Assembly: GCA_947462335.1 (NCBI GenBank)
Contig: OX381710.1
Coordinates: forward strand, 30,123,004 to 30,187,003
From: Harmothoe impar
Lineage: Eukaryota; Annelida; Polychaeta; Phyllodocida; Polynoidae
Length of the DNA stretch: 64,000 nt
Direction of reading: 5' to 3'
Below the pieces are notes generated by a model, which was not told where the DNA came from, did no database searches, and saw only the letters and a program-made list of their open reading frames with translations. Both the position numbers and the translations under genes were made by a program. Every line of letters starts with the position of its first letter. The stretch's first letter is position 1. Below, piece by piece: positions 12,780-24,799 of this stretch.

Positions 12780-12950
12780 GGGACATGTTCCTAAGGAAGT
12801 CATAAGATGGCCGACAGTGGACCACGAGGTCTATGGTCGGAACCGGAAATGGCAGGAGGCAAATCATTGACGCTAGGTGGCAGTGAAGTGGCCCACGAAG
12901 GCTGCACACTCAACGGTGGTGGGTCGGGCCAAGGCCATTGTCCAGGGTCA
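12780..12950 (+). promoter_or_regulatory. YY1-, ETS- and CTCF-like sites in a row
   Basis: Within 80 bp lie AAGATGGCCG at 12804-12813 (YY1-like), ACCGGAAAT at 12842-12850 (ETS-like), and ACGCTAGGTGGCAG at 12870-12883, which agrees with the CTCF core at 12 of 14 positions. YY1 and ETS sites together are common in TATA-less animal promoters. No exon with a donor was seen directly downstream, so promoter use is unproven. Confidence 0.35.
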
Positions 12951-13429
12951 TAGAGACAGAGTAGCTGTGGCCCGCCTGTTCAGCCATCTCTCTCCATAGC
13001 AGGACGCTGGTGGTAAGCCAGCAGTCCAACCCTCTTGTCTCTATGCTCGGTCGTTCAGGCAAGATAATATGGACACACCATTGCTTATGTATCTTTTTGA
13101 AAATCTAGGAGGTCATCACCAAGTTAAGCCCTGCCTACGCATCTCGCATGGTTAATATTCATGCATCGATTTGTAAGCATTTTAAGTCTAGTAGTTGTAA
13201 TGTGGTTGATGGAAAATAACATGAATGTCTCTGAGTGCTATGCCTACCCCATATCATCCTGGATGGGCTCTATCTACTAGATTGCATGTAGGCACTGGTA
13301 GGAACAATCGAGGGTTACTGGAGCGAAATATCAACTGATATCTTCATTATTTTTATAAACCTGAACTTAAATCAATTTACCAGCTATTCTATGTATACGA
13401 TATTTCCTCAACTGCACTAATAATAATGT

Positions 13430-13980
13430 TATTGTGTTTCTTTTATAGCACCCCTTTTGGTCACACTGTCCTTCATACCTCTTTCCCTTCGCTATGGCTC
13501 CCATGCCCACTCACCACCTAACCCACACGTGGGCCCCCGTCTTCCTGCCGAGCGAGCAATTACCTAGAGCTGGTGGTGGACGCGGTGAAGGAATCAACAC
13601 AGGGAGAAGGGGGAGGAGGAGGAAGGCAGGATAGCAGGAGGGGAGCAGAAAGGCGACGACCTCCACAGGGGGGGGGGGAGGACGTGGTACGGTCCTGGGG
13701 CCGGTAAACAGGCCGGTCGGCAGGCCGGGCACGTCGGCTGCTCCGATGAACAGCAGCCGGGTGGCGGAGATGGCCGGCACAAATAAATCAGCAGTACGTG
13801 GACGTCGACTTGTGATATGGGAGGAGTGGGAGGCTGCCGGCTGGACCCTGCAGACCCGGGCTGTATATGCACCTGCGACACATTATGGTGTGGGGGAAAG
13901 CAGTGCCAGCTCAAAGTAGGAACAAGAACGTGAAGTATCTCATGCCCCCAGCCCCCTCCCCCCACACACGCAGGTATACA
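13430..13980. other. GC-rich low-complexity block
   Basis: A good plus-strand acceptor (TTTCTTTTATAG at 13448) leads into a GC-rich stretch with frames open on both strands, including minus-strand frames of 142 codons (13594-14022) and 89 codons (13511-13780). The sequence is dominated by GGAGG/CCTCC runs and a poly-G tract near 13670, so the long frames are best explained by composition. A regulatory island or untranslated exon is possible. Confidence 0.35.
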
Positions 13981-14319
13981 TACTGACGACTGGATCGCTT
14001 TCTGAAGGGACTTCATTTTCATTTGAATACCTGTAGCCTAAATGTATGTTTGTTTCGTTACGTTTCACTTGTGCCTAAAGAAACAGATTACACTACAGTA
14101 TCCGTTATTCAAAACCGAATCTCTCACGAATATCAATAGCGTGTAGCTTTTTGACATCCAAGCTGTCAGAAAGCGTAGAATTAAATCAGTGACCCTGAGT
14201 TGTATCAAATGTATGCCCTCAAATAGTATCACCGCATATAAACCATTATCTCTATTGGCTGTCAAATTGTGTAGGATAAAACATTGGTTCACTCCAGGTA
14301 CCGTCACACTCAGAATGAG
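13981..14319. other. Short AT-rich spacer
   Basis: I see nothing supportable here apart from unremarkable open frames. Confidence 0.5.
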
Positions 14320-14905
14320 CAGTATATGGAAAGACTAGAAGTGTCTGGTTCAGGTACTGTCAGTAGCGGCAGCATGAGTAGTATATGGAAAGTGGTGTTT
14401 TCTTCAGGTACTACCAGAGTGAGTAGTATATGGAAAGTGGTGTTTACTTCAGGTACTGTCAGAGTGAGTAGTATATGGAAAGTGGTGTTTTCTTCAGGTA
14501 CTACCAGAGTGAGTAGTATATGGAAAGTGGTGTTTACTTCAGGTACTGTCAGAGTGAGTAGTATATGGAAAGTGGTGTTTTCTTCAGGTACTGTCAGAGT
14601 GAGTAGTATATGGAAAGTGGTGTTTACTTCAGGTACTGTCAGAGTGAGTAGTATATGGAAAGTGGTGTTTACTTCAGGTAGTGTCAGAGTGAGTAGTATA
14701 TGGAAAGTGATGTTTACTTCAGGTACTGTCAGAGTGAGTAGTATATGGAAAGCGGTGTTTACTTCAGGTACTGTCAGAGTGAGAAGTATAGGAAAATGGT
14801 GTTTACTTCCAGTGCTGTCAGAGTTAGTAGTAAATGGAAAGTAGTGTTTATTTCAGGTACTTTAAAAGTGAGTAGTATATTATATGGAAAGTGGAATTCA
14901 CCTCA
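14320..14905 (+). repeat. 45-bp minisatellite, about 13 copies
   Basis: A tandem array with a 45-bp unit built around AGTATATGGAAAGTGG and CTTCAGGTACTGTCAG. Central copies are nearly identical; the first and the last three are diverged, with indels. Several early copies alternate between two variants (TCTTCAGGTACTACC and ACTTCAGGTACTGTC), giving a partial 90-bp higher-order unit. Because 45 is a multiple of three, one frame stays open for about 180 codons (14284-14844), repeating SSIWKVVFTSGTVRV. No splice or start context supports translation, so I treat the frame as a by-product. Confidence 0.95.
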
Positions 14906-16154
14906 GGTGTTTAACCTTCCCCAGCATGTCTAGACAGTGTTTCTAATTTGTCTCTCATTGGTATTATCCGGTGCCAGCTAGTGTTATGCTTCAGATGGTA
15001 CACTAATGCTTTAGGTTTAGTTCGGAGCGCATGTCATTGATATTGACAACCCTACACCATTATGATTAATCTAATATGTCTTAAATATATCATATCGCGG
15101 GCTAAATTACTAGATGTATGGTAGCAAGATTAATCTAGTTTTTTTTACAGAAAGACTTTAATCATCCATGTACATATTTATTAAATAGGCCTAGTCTCAA
15201 TGTCCTATGGATCAGTTGGAGAGACGGCCAATAGTATAAGTTATTTTATACACTGTCCAACACGGCTAGTGTGTCCAAGCAATCAGTGCTGATAAGTTGG
15301 CGAAGTATAACTTGTGAAATTGCACTGGCCCTTTACAGAACTTCAAGCGGCCTATGTTTGGGTGGTGTATCAGTAAATGGTTAACACCTTGGGAAATAGA
15401 TGTTATAATTTGGAAATGCATAGATCAAAGGAACATTGATGTGAATATTCTGCATACTCATTAATTAAATCAGTAACCCCTCAAGATTCGATGACATCTT
15501 TGCTAGCACTGTTCTGCGGAGGGAATTCATACACATATCAACATACTATATATACTCCTGTGTTAGACAATCGATTAGAAGCGAAAGCAAGCAAGTTATG
15601 GTATGGTATTGCTAATGATCCATTTTTGATGATTTTTCACATGGTTTTCCTTTCGTATGATATACCCTCTCTCTCTTTGAACCACCAATATATTTATAAG
15701 CTATAATTATGATGTCATCGTATATTAAGTAGCAGAATAGTTTGTGTATATTAAACTAGAGATCGGCATGTTGATGAGTCTTTATTACACTGCCTCACTA
15801 ACATCACATAGAGGTATTTGATTACCTGTCATGAGTCTATCGTGCTATATTACTGAAGCCTGCTCTAGTCTGAAATCCCCTTACAACCTTATCTGGCCAC
15901 TTTCTAATTAGGTTCTAAAGCGATCAATATCCTCTCTGTCTCATAAATGGGATGCTCTAGATACGAGTATTGATTTAACACACGCATTTAACATACATAG
16001 CCGACATGAATTATTTCAAATCATGAGGGAAAACTGGTGACATTCTTCTTCTCTGATATTATAATTGGGGAAAAAGGATTCCAATGTATGTGGGTTAGAA
16101 TATCGGTTTGCACTGCTTAAATGTTAATACATATATGGAAAACTAAAGTTGTAA
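14906..16154. other. AT-rich interval, nothing supportable
   Basis: There are scattered TAAT-type cores (for example near 15458-15472) and short open frames without signals. I see no repeats or RNA genes. Confidence 0.5.
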
Positions 16155-16390
16155 ATGGTGCTAATATCTACTAGGAGGCTTAGCACAATATCCAAAGCTA
16201 TCCATCAAACTACTTCTCAGAACTCAGACACATTCTACCGATGCCACTTTGTTCACAGGTCCTTCGTTGAGGTGTTCCCACCCCCAGGCCTGACCCCTTT
16301 AGGGTACATTAAAGGCACTCTTTGGGATGATTGGGACTTTTTCTCCTGCTGACAGATGCTTCTTGACTGCATGTCTCCACAGCTCCCTAA

Positions 16391-16435
16391 TGCGCATGCG
16401 CAGCGGCCTGCACATGCGTGGACAGATCACGTGAC
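16391..16435. promoter_or_regulatory. Perfect NRF1 palindrome next to a CACGTG E-box
   Basis: TGCGCATGCGCA at 16391-16402 is the full palindromic NRF1 consensus, followed by ATCACGTGAC at 16426-16435 (USF/MiT-type E-box) running into a CRE-like TGACGT. An inverted CCAAT (GATTGGTTG) lies about 180 bp downstream near 16617. These are hallmarks of animal housekeeping promoters. Just upstream, a plus-strand frame (16155-16352) ends FVEVFPPPGLTPLGY and further; its status is unknown. No first exon with a clear donor was found downstream. Confidence 0.4.
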
Positions 16436-16439
16436 GTTC

Positions 16440-18365
16440 CGCCACTTATGAAACGCAATCAATCAAATACCATTTAGAAATACTTCAGAAGATTGAGCTG
16501 AGGGGTCTTTGTGTCAGAACACCTACATTATGAAATGATACATCATGTTCTTCTAGGTCCAAGGCAAAACGTTTGAGATCCCCTGGGGCAATGTGGATTG
16601 ACCAACGGTGGGTGAGGATTGGTTGAATGTCTAACATTCGCCAAAGATCATCACCTTCATTCCTTTTGCTAAAGTATCATTTCCCAAACGTATTAATATT
16701 TCCTATTCTGAATAAAACAATAAGAGCAGGAGCGAAGCCCTTCCAGGATGCTGTATTGCTGGCTAGGATGACGACGGTAAATATTGAAAATACTGGATAT
16801 TACACTAATTGACGTATCAGGATGTCTAGCCTTCTGAAAGAAGCCACTGAATTTGCTTCGCAGCAGACATGTAGAATTCCATTTATTTGAAAATAATGCT
16901 ACAAATGGTTTATGAAACAAACATAGTCTGCTCATACACTGACACTAGTGTGACTTCAAATGCACTGATATTGGCTCAAGAGGACTGTCGCGAAATGAGA
17001 ATAGATATTTGGAAGAGCCTCTGGGGTTAACCTGGTGCGAGTTATAACAACCTTGTCTATGATATGCCACCTGTGTTGTTAAGATCAAAAGTGGTCCGAC
17101 AGGATGAAAGACACGGAGGTAAGTACCAGTGGAGGTAGGTCTATGTCCAGACGGAGGACATAGCTTTTGGAAGTACAAAGGGAAGCCGGTCTTTTAGAGT
17201 ATGCTGTTATTTAAATCAACACAGAGACAAAGGTATATACAGTGTGTATGGTTGCTGATAATAAGGGTATCTAGTCAGTAGTGACTACATCAGAGGGGGA
17301 GGGGTGACAGTCCAGGAGGGTCAGAACTAAGAAACAAGAAAAGTTTGTTTGCTTTCAAAAAGAAGTTTTTTCCGTGTCTGAAAAAAACATGCATCTTTAG
17401 GTGACTAGTCAGCTAGGGGACTATGATGACTAAATAGTAAATCCTGTGTGTCCCGTGACCTACCTTGTGTTACCTTTCTTGCTCTGCATTCCCTTACCTT
17501 AGCCTTAGTACTTAATTTCTCTGTTGTGTGCCTTGGACTCTTCTACAGTCCCGCACGTAAGTTCAAGCCGGCTAATTTAATGCATATCTATAGATTTTAT
17601 ATATTAAGACAAAAAACTGAAATAGTTTTGCTATGTTTACCCTTATGCAGGATCTGGGTGATCAATTATTACACGTCCATTATTATCAGAGTATGGATAG
17701 TCATAACATTATGTTCTAAATATGCTCATCGAAGGTATCCATCAGCCTTCTTTTGTCAGATCGATTTTATAGTTACTCACAGTACACTTCCTTCTTTGGC
17801 TGTTGCATTTCCTCATATGGACCGAAGTTACCATAGTTTGATGGTTTTATATTAAGGGGCTTATTTCAAAGGTGTCCGAGTGCAGGGCCTTTTGGGGCAC
17901 ACCTTCTATCAAACAGACATCTTAAAGTATTGGCTATGTGTATATACATATAACAGTTGTTTACAGGCCATGATCTCGAAAGTCCCTCAAATGCGATCAG
18001 AAAATAGCAACAGATTCCTTTGTAGGATCGATTTTGTGACCACATGACTGCTTTCTTCTTTATATAGAGTAACCTTGGGCGGCTGGGCAATATCAGGAAG
18101 TCCTATGATAAGCAACATATGGATACTATCAAACCTTATAATATTACAAGTTCCCAAAGGTGTTTGAGTATGCAGAGGTAAACTTTGGCCCGTCATACTA
18201 TATATGATGTGGGCTAATATAGTTTCTGAGCAATGGAAACCACAGCATCTAAAACTGTCTTGAGGCGGAACCTTTCGGTTTAAATGTTTTATAGCACGAG
18301 CCACATCAGCAAAAGGATCTATGTCTCAGCAGAGGTTCTGCGTTCAATTCTTTTTCCCCAAACAG
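16440..18365. other. Interval with chance-level open frames
   Basis: A 135-codon plus-strand frame (17448-17855) is hydrophobic and unrecognised. A strong donor, GAG/GTAAGT, at 17118 has only a weak acceptor 35 bp upstream. A small hairpin built on CTATGTCC lies near 17140-17162. None of this supports a gene by itself. Confidence 0.45.
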
Positions 18366-18518
18366 ACAATGGGAGACACGGAGGACGAGTCATTAGCCGT
18401 TGACATGCGGCCCTGTCCCAGGCCTTCTTTTGTCACCAGACAAACATGGCTTGTGGGAGGAGCGTGGGGGAAGATTGCTGTCGACTGGAGCCGGTGTCTG
18501 CTTGGCCAACAAGCACCG
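18366..18518 (+). CDS. Candidate first coding exon, unknown product
   Basis: A strong acceptor (TTCAATTCTTTTTCCCCAAACAG, ending 18365) is followed three bases later by an ATG in good context (ACAATGG, 18369). The frame runs 50 codons, starting MGDTEDESLAVDM, to a donor CCG/GTAAGG at 18518. This looks like an exon holding the last bases of a 5' untranslated region and the first codons. The N-terminus is acidic and the rest has several Trp, Cys and Arg residues; I do not recognise it. Frames on the opposite strand are also open, so coding potential alone does not decide. The next exon was not found in the window. Confidence 0.3.
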
Positions 18519-20300
18519 GTAAGGTGTACGTTTCCCTGATTGCATGTTAACCCCCCGACATCCAATATTTACCAACTTCACATTCTGTTTGTCTTATACC
18601 GGGTACAATGGTTTGTTCTGGTCCGACAAGCAATAGGGAAGACACAGAGGCGGTATGGGGGAGGAGCAGGGGGAGGAGCACGGGAAACATGGCCTGGGTT
18701 AACTTGTGGTATGGGGCGTTTGTGGAGGAGGTGTGGGGGGGGGGGGAGTAAAGCTCTTGGCAGGCTGCATGGCTCTCCTGCTTGTCTGTTTGACCGAGTA
18801 ACCAGCTCTGGCTCAGCTCGATTGGATTCATGCTGCACAAACCGTCTGGGAACGGACCCTCCGACCGGCCTCGCCACTAATGGCCGCACCCAATGTAGAG
18901 CCGACTGAGGCTCCCCTCACAGCGTCATGCAATTGCATGAAATGGACCAGAATCAGATTCATTATTTCCTGAATATTTGATGCCCATGGCATGTGCGCGT
19001 ATAGGCAAGCACCACCAAGGGACCCGTGGTCGGTCAGCATGTCTTAACCGGCCTTTTTAAGCCCCTACCTGCTCCCCTTCTTCGATTTCCCCTTTTTCCT
19101 ATTTCAAACTGCTTTTAGATATTGTTCCTTTTTTCTTCTTCATTGTTCCGTGTTTGTGAATGGACGAGTACTACTCACGAAGGTGTTTCTCGATGCGCCA
19201 GCCATTCTGACAGGTGTAGGTAAGGTGTGTAGGCTATTGCACAATTTGCTAAATCCCGAATGAAAACGTTGAGAACAGGCAGTGAACAATGGGCGCAGAG
19301 CGGGCATGCCTCACATGTGGGGTAGTGGGTGTGAGGGGAGGAACGCGGAAGACTTTGTAAACCTCATGAATTAGCCATCTCTGAGTTGGCTAGATCAATG
19401 TCGCTCCCCACTCTCTCTCCATTTTTCTCCCCTTTTTTCAGTTCCCCACTGCAGGCCTCTGCTAGTGGCTGGCATGTAGCCTATCTTTGCAGCACATGCG
19501 TGCTGGGTACCAGCAGTTATCTCAGCCTCATGTCAGCTATTTGATTGTCACTTGACGAACTACGATTCATCACCGAGCGATAATACGAGCAGCCCGGCGC
19601 TATTTGTCACTTGGAGGCGTTTCTGTTGCTTGATTCTCTTTTTCCAGCACCAGGCAGTGCCGACTTAGCCTCCTGTCTCCCGTGATTACATTCTATCGCA
19701 AATAAACCTGGGCCCACGCCGCTAGCTGTGTTTTCAATGGGAAGCTGTTTCATCAATTAACCATGTATCAAGGCGCCATCAACGTCAGACTTAACCCGTG
19801 CTGTGCCATCCGCCCCAAAAAGTAGTCCTACTCCCTATCAAAGCATCCAGTCATCTCTTCAGCCAGTAGTAAAAATCCACAGTCACGTATCATGCGCGGT
19901 GCCTCCTAGCCGTATTTGTTCAAAGCTCGAAACGCCCAAAATTAATATGAAACGCCCAACCATGCCACATAAATCAAGCGTGTGTGCTCTTGGCTCGCTT
20001 GAAAACTCGGGAATGTCAAATTGAATTCGCGATTTCTACACAGATTTTATTTTTGATTTTGCCAGTATCTTCCCCGGCCATCTATGCCTCCATCGCTCAT
20101 TCCCAAACGCTCGGGAAACTGTCACCTATCTTTGACACGAGCGTTTTATTTGGGGAATCATGACAAACAAATGCAAGCCTTCACCACCCCTACCCCAACT
20201 CCCACTTCCAATCATCCCTCCTCCCAAGCTACTTCCCCTAAGGACCGATATAGACAGTGTTTAACAGGTACCATGAGGCAGTGAAACCAGCTGCTAACAA
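18519..20300. promoter_or_regulatory. GC-rich, motif-dense noncoding block
   Basis: The DNA is GC-richer than its surroundings, with a poly-G run near 18735, pyrimidine-rich tracts, and several strong acceptor-like sites (TTTTTTCAG at 19440, TTTTTCCAG at 19648) that do not lead into bracketed open frames. Motifs such as CATGAATTAGCC (19366) and CATCAATTAACCATG (19751) recall conserved noncoding elements. Untranslated exons of a transcript remain possible. I cannot separate these options without alignment or RNA data. Confidence 0.3.
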
Positions 20301-21879
20301 GCTAAGTGGTGAATAATTTAACAGTTAAAGTTGAGGTTTCAAGATTATATAGGGGCTTGGGCAGATTCAACGACTACGATCCTTTTAATATTGCTCCACT
20401 ATTGCTTGGAATCGATCATCATATCACTGGACTAGGACCACTTGATAAGTTTTATTCTCTTTCGATGTATGCTGAAGGGTAAATAAAATCCATCACCCAA
20501 TCAATCATCTCGCTTGAGTAACGGGATGGCTTTACATAAAAAAAATAGCATATCACAATAGTAGTATAGCATGACTATATATATATGTAGGATATCAAAT
20601 CCGTACTTCTTACTTTGAAACCGTTCATATCCAATTTAACTGGATATACTATGGCCTCCAACCCAATGGCCAAGGAGGTATTATGACCGATTCATGGAAT
20701 AGATACAACCCTCCCTCTACGGCATCTGACATCTACTATTCATTAGAATCATCGCTAAGTCTAGAAGAAGATGGGATTGCTATAAACCAATTATATTACC
20801 ATGCATAAGGACATGGGAATAGGAGGAGGAATCCCTCAGAAGTATCCTTATTATAATCAGTCAGGTGTGCTTGAATCATAAGGACATTAATTTTGTTCCT
20901 TTGACTTCTGAGTATACTGTATATTGTGCCCACACTAAACTGTACACCAAATTCTACTACATGTGTAATACAATAAACTACACACATACAGTATATATTT
21001 TACTGTATACCTACAAAACAGCAACCATATTTTTACAAGGGACTATGTAAATCAGGTGGTACATAGAACATTTTATGCTTTTGGGACAACTGTGTCATGA
21101 TAATATGGAAAGAAAGAGAATGATATTCTCTCAGTGAAGAATTCTCAGGAACATATCAAATCTGCTGCAACAATAGGATTGTTGATTGCTGAGGCAATGT
21201 GGACAGCGATTACGTCGTGTCTGAGTATCATAGGCACTGCTTCATATCCTACCACCCACACCTGCGACCCACTGGTATTTTAAATGGGGTAGTGACGCCA
21301 TTGCCTAGCTTTCATCCGATAATTTCCCCAGCCTCCAATCTTTTATGTCACCAGATTCCTCACGCACCGCTCGCATTCCAAGACTTATATTCTAATTCCT
21401 CTTCTCGAGGGTTGTCTACGACTCCATGGGAATCGCGTGTTGAGTCGGGTTAAAAGGGATTTCAGAATGGCGAACAGTCTGTGATCAGTGGCTTTGCACT
21501 TAATAACTGCATGCGATCAAAGAGATGAAGGCATGGTCAATTTGACAATAACAATGCTCCGAGGCACGATCAAACTCTAGTCAGACAAAAGTCCCAACTC
21601 ACCACTGACCTTTTGATATTCATTTTTACGTGAGCGCATAAAACGCAGAAGCAATGGTGCACCCTCATTGGTCAGTTCCTGACATGAACAGAGTGTAGTA
21701 GAGACGAGGCTGCAGTTTTACGGTCCATAAAACAGAACGTGTTGCCATGGCCGTGGACGCCCTCTGTAGTAGTCACGGTCAGTCACGTGATTCGCGAGAA
21801 TATGGCGTGGTCTCGTGAGAAGTGCAGGTCAGCGTCTGGTACTTAAACTTTGGGGTTGTGAGAGGGGTGGGCATTACAT
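20301..21879. other. AT-rich interval with a CTCF-like core near its end
   Basis: No gene is supported. Near 21757-21770 the minus strand reads ACTACAGAGGGCGT, a partial CTCF-like core, followed by GTCACGTGAT (E-box) around 21783. The rest is ordinary AT-rich sequence with short TA-rich runs near 20577 and 20918-21018. Confidence 0.45.
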
Positions 21880-22280
21880 CTGCTGTGACCTGGGAACATG
21901 AGTTCTGCAACTATGAACTTGTCCTCTGTGATATTGGAACAATGTGTGCTGTGATATTTGTGTGTGCTAAGATATGGAGACCATGTGTGCTTTGATATTG
22001 AGACCATACATGTGTGCTGTGATAAGGGGACTATATGTGCTGTGATATGGGGACCATGTGCGCTGTGATATATGGGACCATGTGTGCTTTGAGAAAGGGA
22101 CCATACATGTGTGCTGAGATAAGTGGACCATACAATGTCATGTGCGATGGAATACAGAGACCATGCGTGCTGTGATATTGGAACCATACATGTGTGCTGA
22201 AATAAGGGGATTATGTTTTGCTGTGATATGGGGACTGTGTGTGCTATAAAATGGAGACCATGTGTGCGTTGATGTGGGGC
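21880..22280. repeat. Degenerate minisatellite with 23-28 bp units
   Basis: About 15 imperfect copies of CTGTGATATGGGGACCATGTG, some with an inserted ATACATGTG segment. Copies differ in length and sequence, so the array is older than the 45-bp one at 14320. The minus-strand 146-codon frame across it (His-, Thr- and Ser-rich, with recurring PISQHTWS-like words) is produced by the repeat and is not a credible gene. Confidence 0.9.
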
Positions 22281-23893
22281 CATGCAAAAAATCAGTGGTC
22301 TATACCGAAAAGCTATCTACGTTTCATGCCTGTTGAAATGACATCTGCTGTGACAAAAGCAGGGAGTGCATACATGAGTAGGCGTACATGCATGCAGTTT
22401 AGCATGTAGATAACTTAACTGAGTATTCCTGATAACATCTGAGAATCACATTGTCAACTGAGCATGTCTACAGTCACCTGACTATGTCTACTGTTAACTG
22501 AGCATATCTACTGTGAGCAGGCGAGCAAGAAGCATAAACTCGCATACTACATCTGTGGTATATTATACCATTATTATAGAAGTCATAATGTGACATTGCA
22601 CCATATATTTTGTAAATATAGATGATCATGATTGAAATAGATGATAACAGACCATAGTATTGTGCCTCGGGCTGAAATTATCAATACCATTCTCTGATAA
22701 AGGGGTTTATAAGATCAACATCGATTGCAGCCCATAATTCAGCCATAGCCATAGACTGAGCTCTGGGACATAAAAGAGTTGCTCTGGCAAGTGGCTAGTT
22801 TGCACGTCTATTTCTATGTCCTGTCCAGAATTAATAAAATGAAAAGTTTAAAGTTCACCAGGTTGTCTTCTGAATGACCAATATTCTGGCTTTTAAAGAT
22901 AACCTTTCGAGTGAATCACATCCCCATCTTGTAGCATGATTGGTCTAACTAATCAAACCTGACAAAGAACTTACATTTGTATTTTGCGAACTTCTTAGAA
23001 AGGGATTAGTTTATTATAATAACGGTAAGATGAGAAGTTTCACCACAACATAAAGTAGTTGAATTTCATCTGTTAGATTTTCTCCCCATGAGTGCGCACG
23101 AGATTAGGTAGATACTATTTCAAATTCAATTGCTGAAATTCTGCATGCACCATATAACATACGGATTTGATTTTTCCTCATAAAGAAATGTTCAAAAAGC
23201 TATACTTTGAACACAAAAGTTCAATCTGGATTAACTCTTATCTGCGTCTCGCTCCAAAAGAATCCTGTGCTGTGCCCAAATCCCCCTTCCCATTGTGCAC
23301 CAATAATTGTACTGTAGGTAGCAACAACGGGAACAAAACTATAATGATCCCTACATAGGAACATGTAAAAGCATACGAAGGGACACCTTTACAATACATT
23401 TTAAAGAAATGTAATAGATAACATCAGATTACATGGTCAGTAGGACATCCATACTGAGAGCCCAAATTAGATAAAACTAAATACTACGCAATTTCTTCGA
23501 CACCATCTGGGCTGACTCTCAGACAATATGACTAGCTAGAAAAGAAAATTGTCCGCAAAACCAGATATTTTTGAACCAGGAAGATTTTTGGGATAATTAA
23601 AGACACTGACCTTTCTTTGCGAAGGACCAATACGTCTGACTCACAAGTGGTGTGGCATTCTAGAAAAGCAAGGCGAGCGAAAGTCAATCTACCGTTCAGC
23701 CTTCAATGTATGTGGATGACATACTTGTTGAAATGTTCACATGAACCACCGATGACATCATCCTCTGTATGTACACTCACATAACATGTTCAAATGAGAC
23801 AATAAATGATTAATAAACCTAAAAAATAGGTATACATCACATTACATACCATTAGAATCTAGTTTGATATATATGTAGGCATAAAGCACGAAA
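22281..23893. other. AT-rich interval, nothing supportable
   Basis: There is a short repeated phrase around ACTGAGCATRTCTACTGT at 22457-22512. Otherwise I see only chance open frames. Confidence 0.5.
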
Positions 23894-24088
23894 GAATATG
23901 TACCATCGTCACGCTCCAACCATCCCATCAGAACATATGTACCAACGCCCATCCCAAGACCAGAGAGGATGATTCCCCTCTCTGATGTACTTTATGACAC
24001 CTACCTCTCAATTTGGAACGTCAATGAACAAGCCGGCAAAGAAATCTATGATTTCTTAACCAGATATGATTTAATCAAAAGAAAGTGA
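23894..24088 (+). other. Weak coding-like remnant before a retroelement-type tail
   Basis: A stop-terminated frame of 64 codons without an early ATG reads EYVPSSRSNHPIRTYVP and ends NEQAGKEIYDFLTRYDL-IKRK. It repeats a YVP..PIPRPERM-like phrase and looks protein-like, but I do not recognise it. About 350 bp downstream lies a CCTGAAGAAG motif that often marks the 3' part of Penelope-like and other retroelements, so this could be the C-terminal remnant of such an element. Chance is an equally good explanation. Confidence 0.15.
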
Positions 24089-24264
24089 CGCAGTTGAATT
24101 AACTTTCTTGCTTGCATGTGATTATTTACCTACTAGGTGTTCAAGACACAGTCATCATTTGATTACTCGGAATAATCCTTGTACATAAATGTCACTGCTA
24201 CTACAATGTATTGTTATTCATGAATTCATCTATTTATATACTAAGCTGCTAGTTCATGCGCTGT

Positions 24265-24278
24265 CCACCAGGAGGCAA
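24265..24278 (+). promoter_or_regulatory. CTCF-like core
   Basis: CCACCAGGAGGCAA matches the CCASYAGRKGGC core. The match is to the motif only; binding is untested. Confidence 0.25.
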
Positions 24279-24436
24279 CACATATCATGGCCTACAATAA
24301 TCCATCCCATAATTACCTCAATGACATATCCCATAATCCTCCGAATTGTAGCCATGACAACTCCAGATAAGCAACAAGGACTACTGACTTTTTAAATCCC
24401 AAATGTAATGCAAGTCCCCCCAATTTGTAATATGAG

Positions 24437-24476
24437 GCATCCTGAAGAAGGCTCACCATGGCTGAAACTGTCGATC
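24437..24476 (+). other. CCTGAAGAAG...GAAAC retroelement-type motif, copy 1
   Basis: The segment holds CCTGAAGAAGGC, a short loop and GGCTGAAACTGTCGAT. A second copy with the same architecture is at 40984-41022. This arrangement is widespread in 3' tails of animal retroelements. It resembles the core of a hammerhead ribozyme (CTGANGA, stem, GAAA), but I could not find the stems I and III needed for a complete one. Confidence 0.4.
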
Positions 24477-24610
24477 AACACCTCACCTGATACATGCTCA
24501 TATCATCATCCACGTATACAGTGATATTCTTGTTATACATGTAGTAAATATTGACAAAGAAAACAAATATTCGGTCTGTGTCGGGTTTTGCGTGACATAC
24601 AATTTCATTA

Positions 24611-24612
<2 letters not shown>

Positions 24613-24687
<75 letters not shown>
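24613..24687. repeat. (TA)n microsatellite
   Basis: About 75 bp of near-perfect TA dinucleotides, interrupted by one AAATA phase break near 24660. Confidence 0.95.
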
Positions 24688-24799
24688 GTCCACTCCGGTG
24701 TCTTGCTGTAATGCAGTATGCTTAGATGGTAAGATAAATCAGCAGTCAGGTCCCACCCTGCTCCTCCTAGTGTATCATACAGTAAGGTGAGGTGTAGTT

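Noticed and set aside
13511..14022. Overlapping 142- and 89-codon minus-strand frames
   Set aside because: Pro/Ser/Cys-rich peptides produced by GGAGG-type low complexity.
17084..17118. 35-bp exon ending at a strong GAG/GTAAGT donor
   Set aside because: The acceptor (TGTTGTTAAG) has no pyrimidine tract.
17448..17855. 135-codon plus-strand open frame
   Set aside because: No domain, hydrophobic and irregular, no splice or promoter signals; the length is within chance expectation for 64 kb.
21843..22283. 146-codon minus-strand open frame
   Set aside because: It is generated by the minisatellite; recurring words shift phase with unit length and there is no start or splice support.
24437..24476. 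Complete hammerhead ribozyme
   Set aside because: Only the CTGAAGA...GAAA core layout is visible; stems I and III and a cleavage site could not be found.
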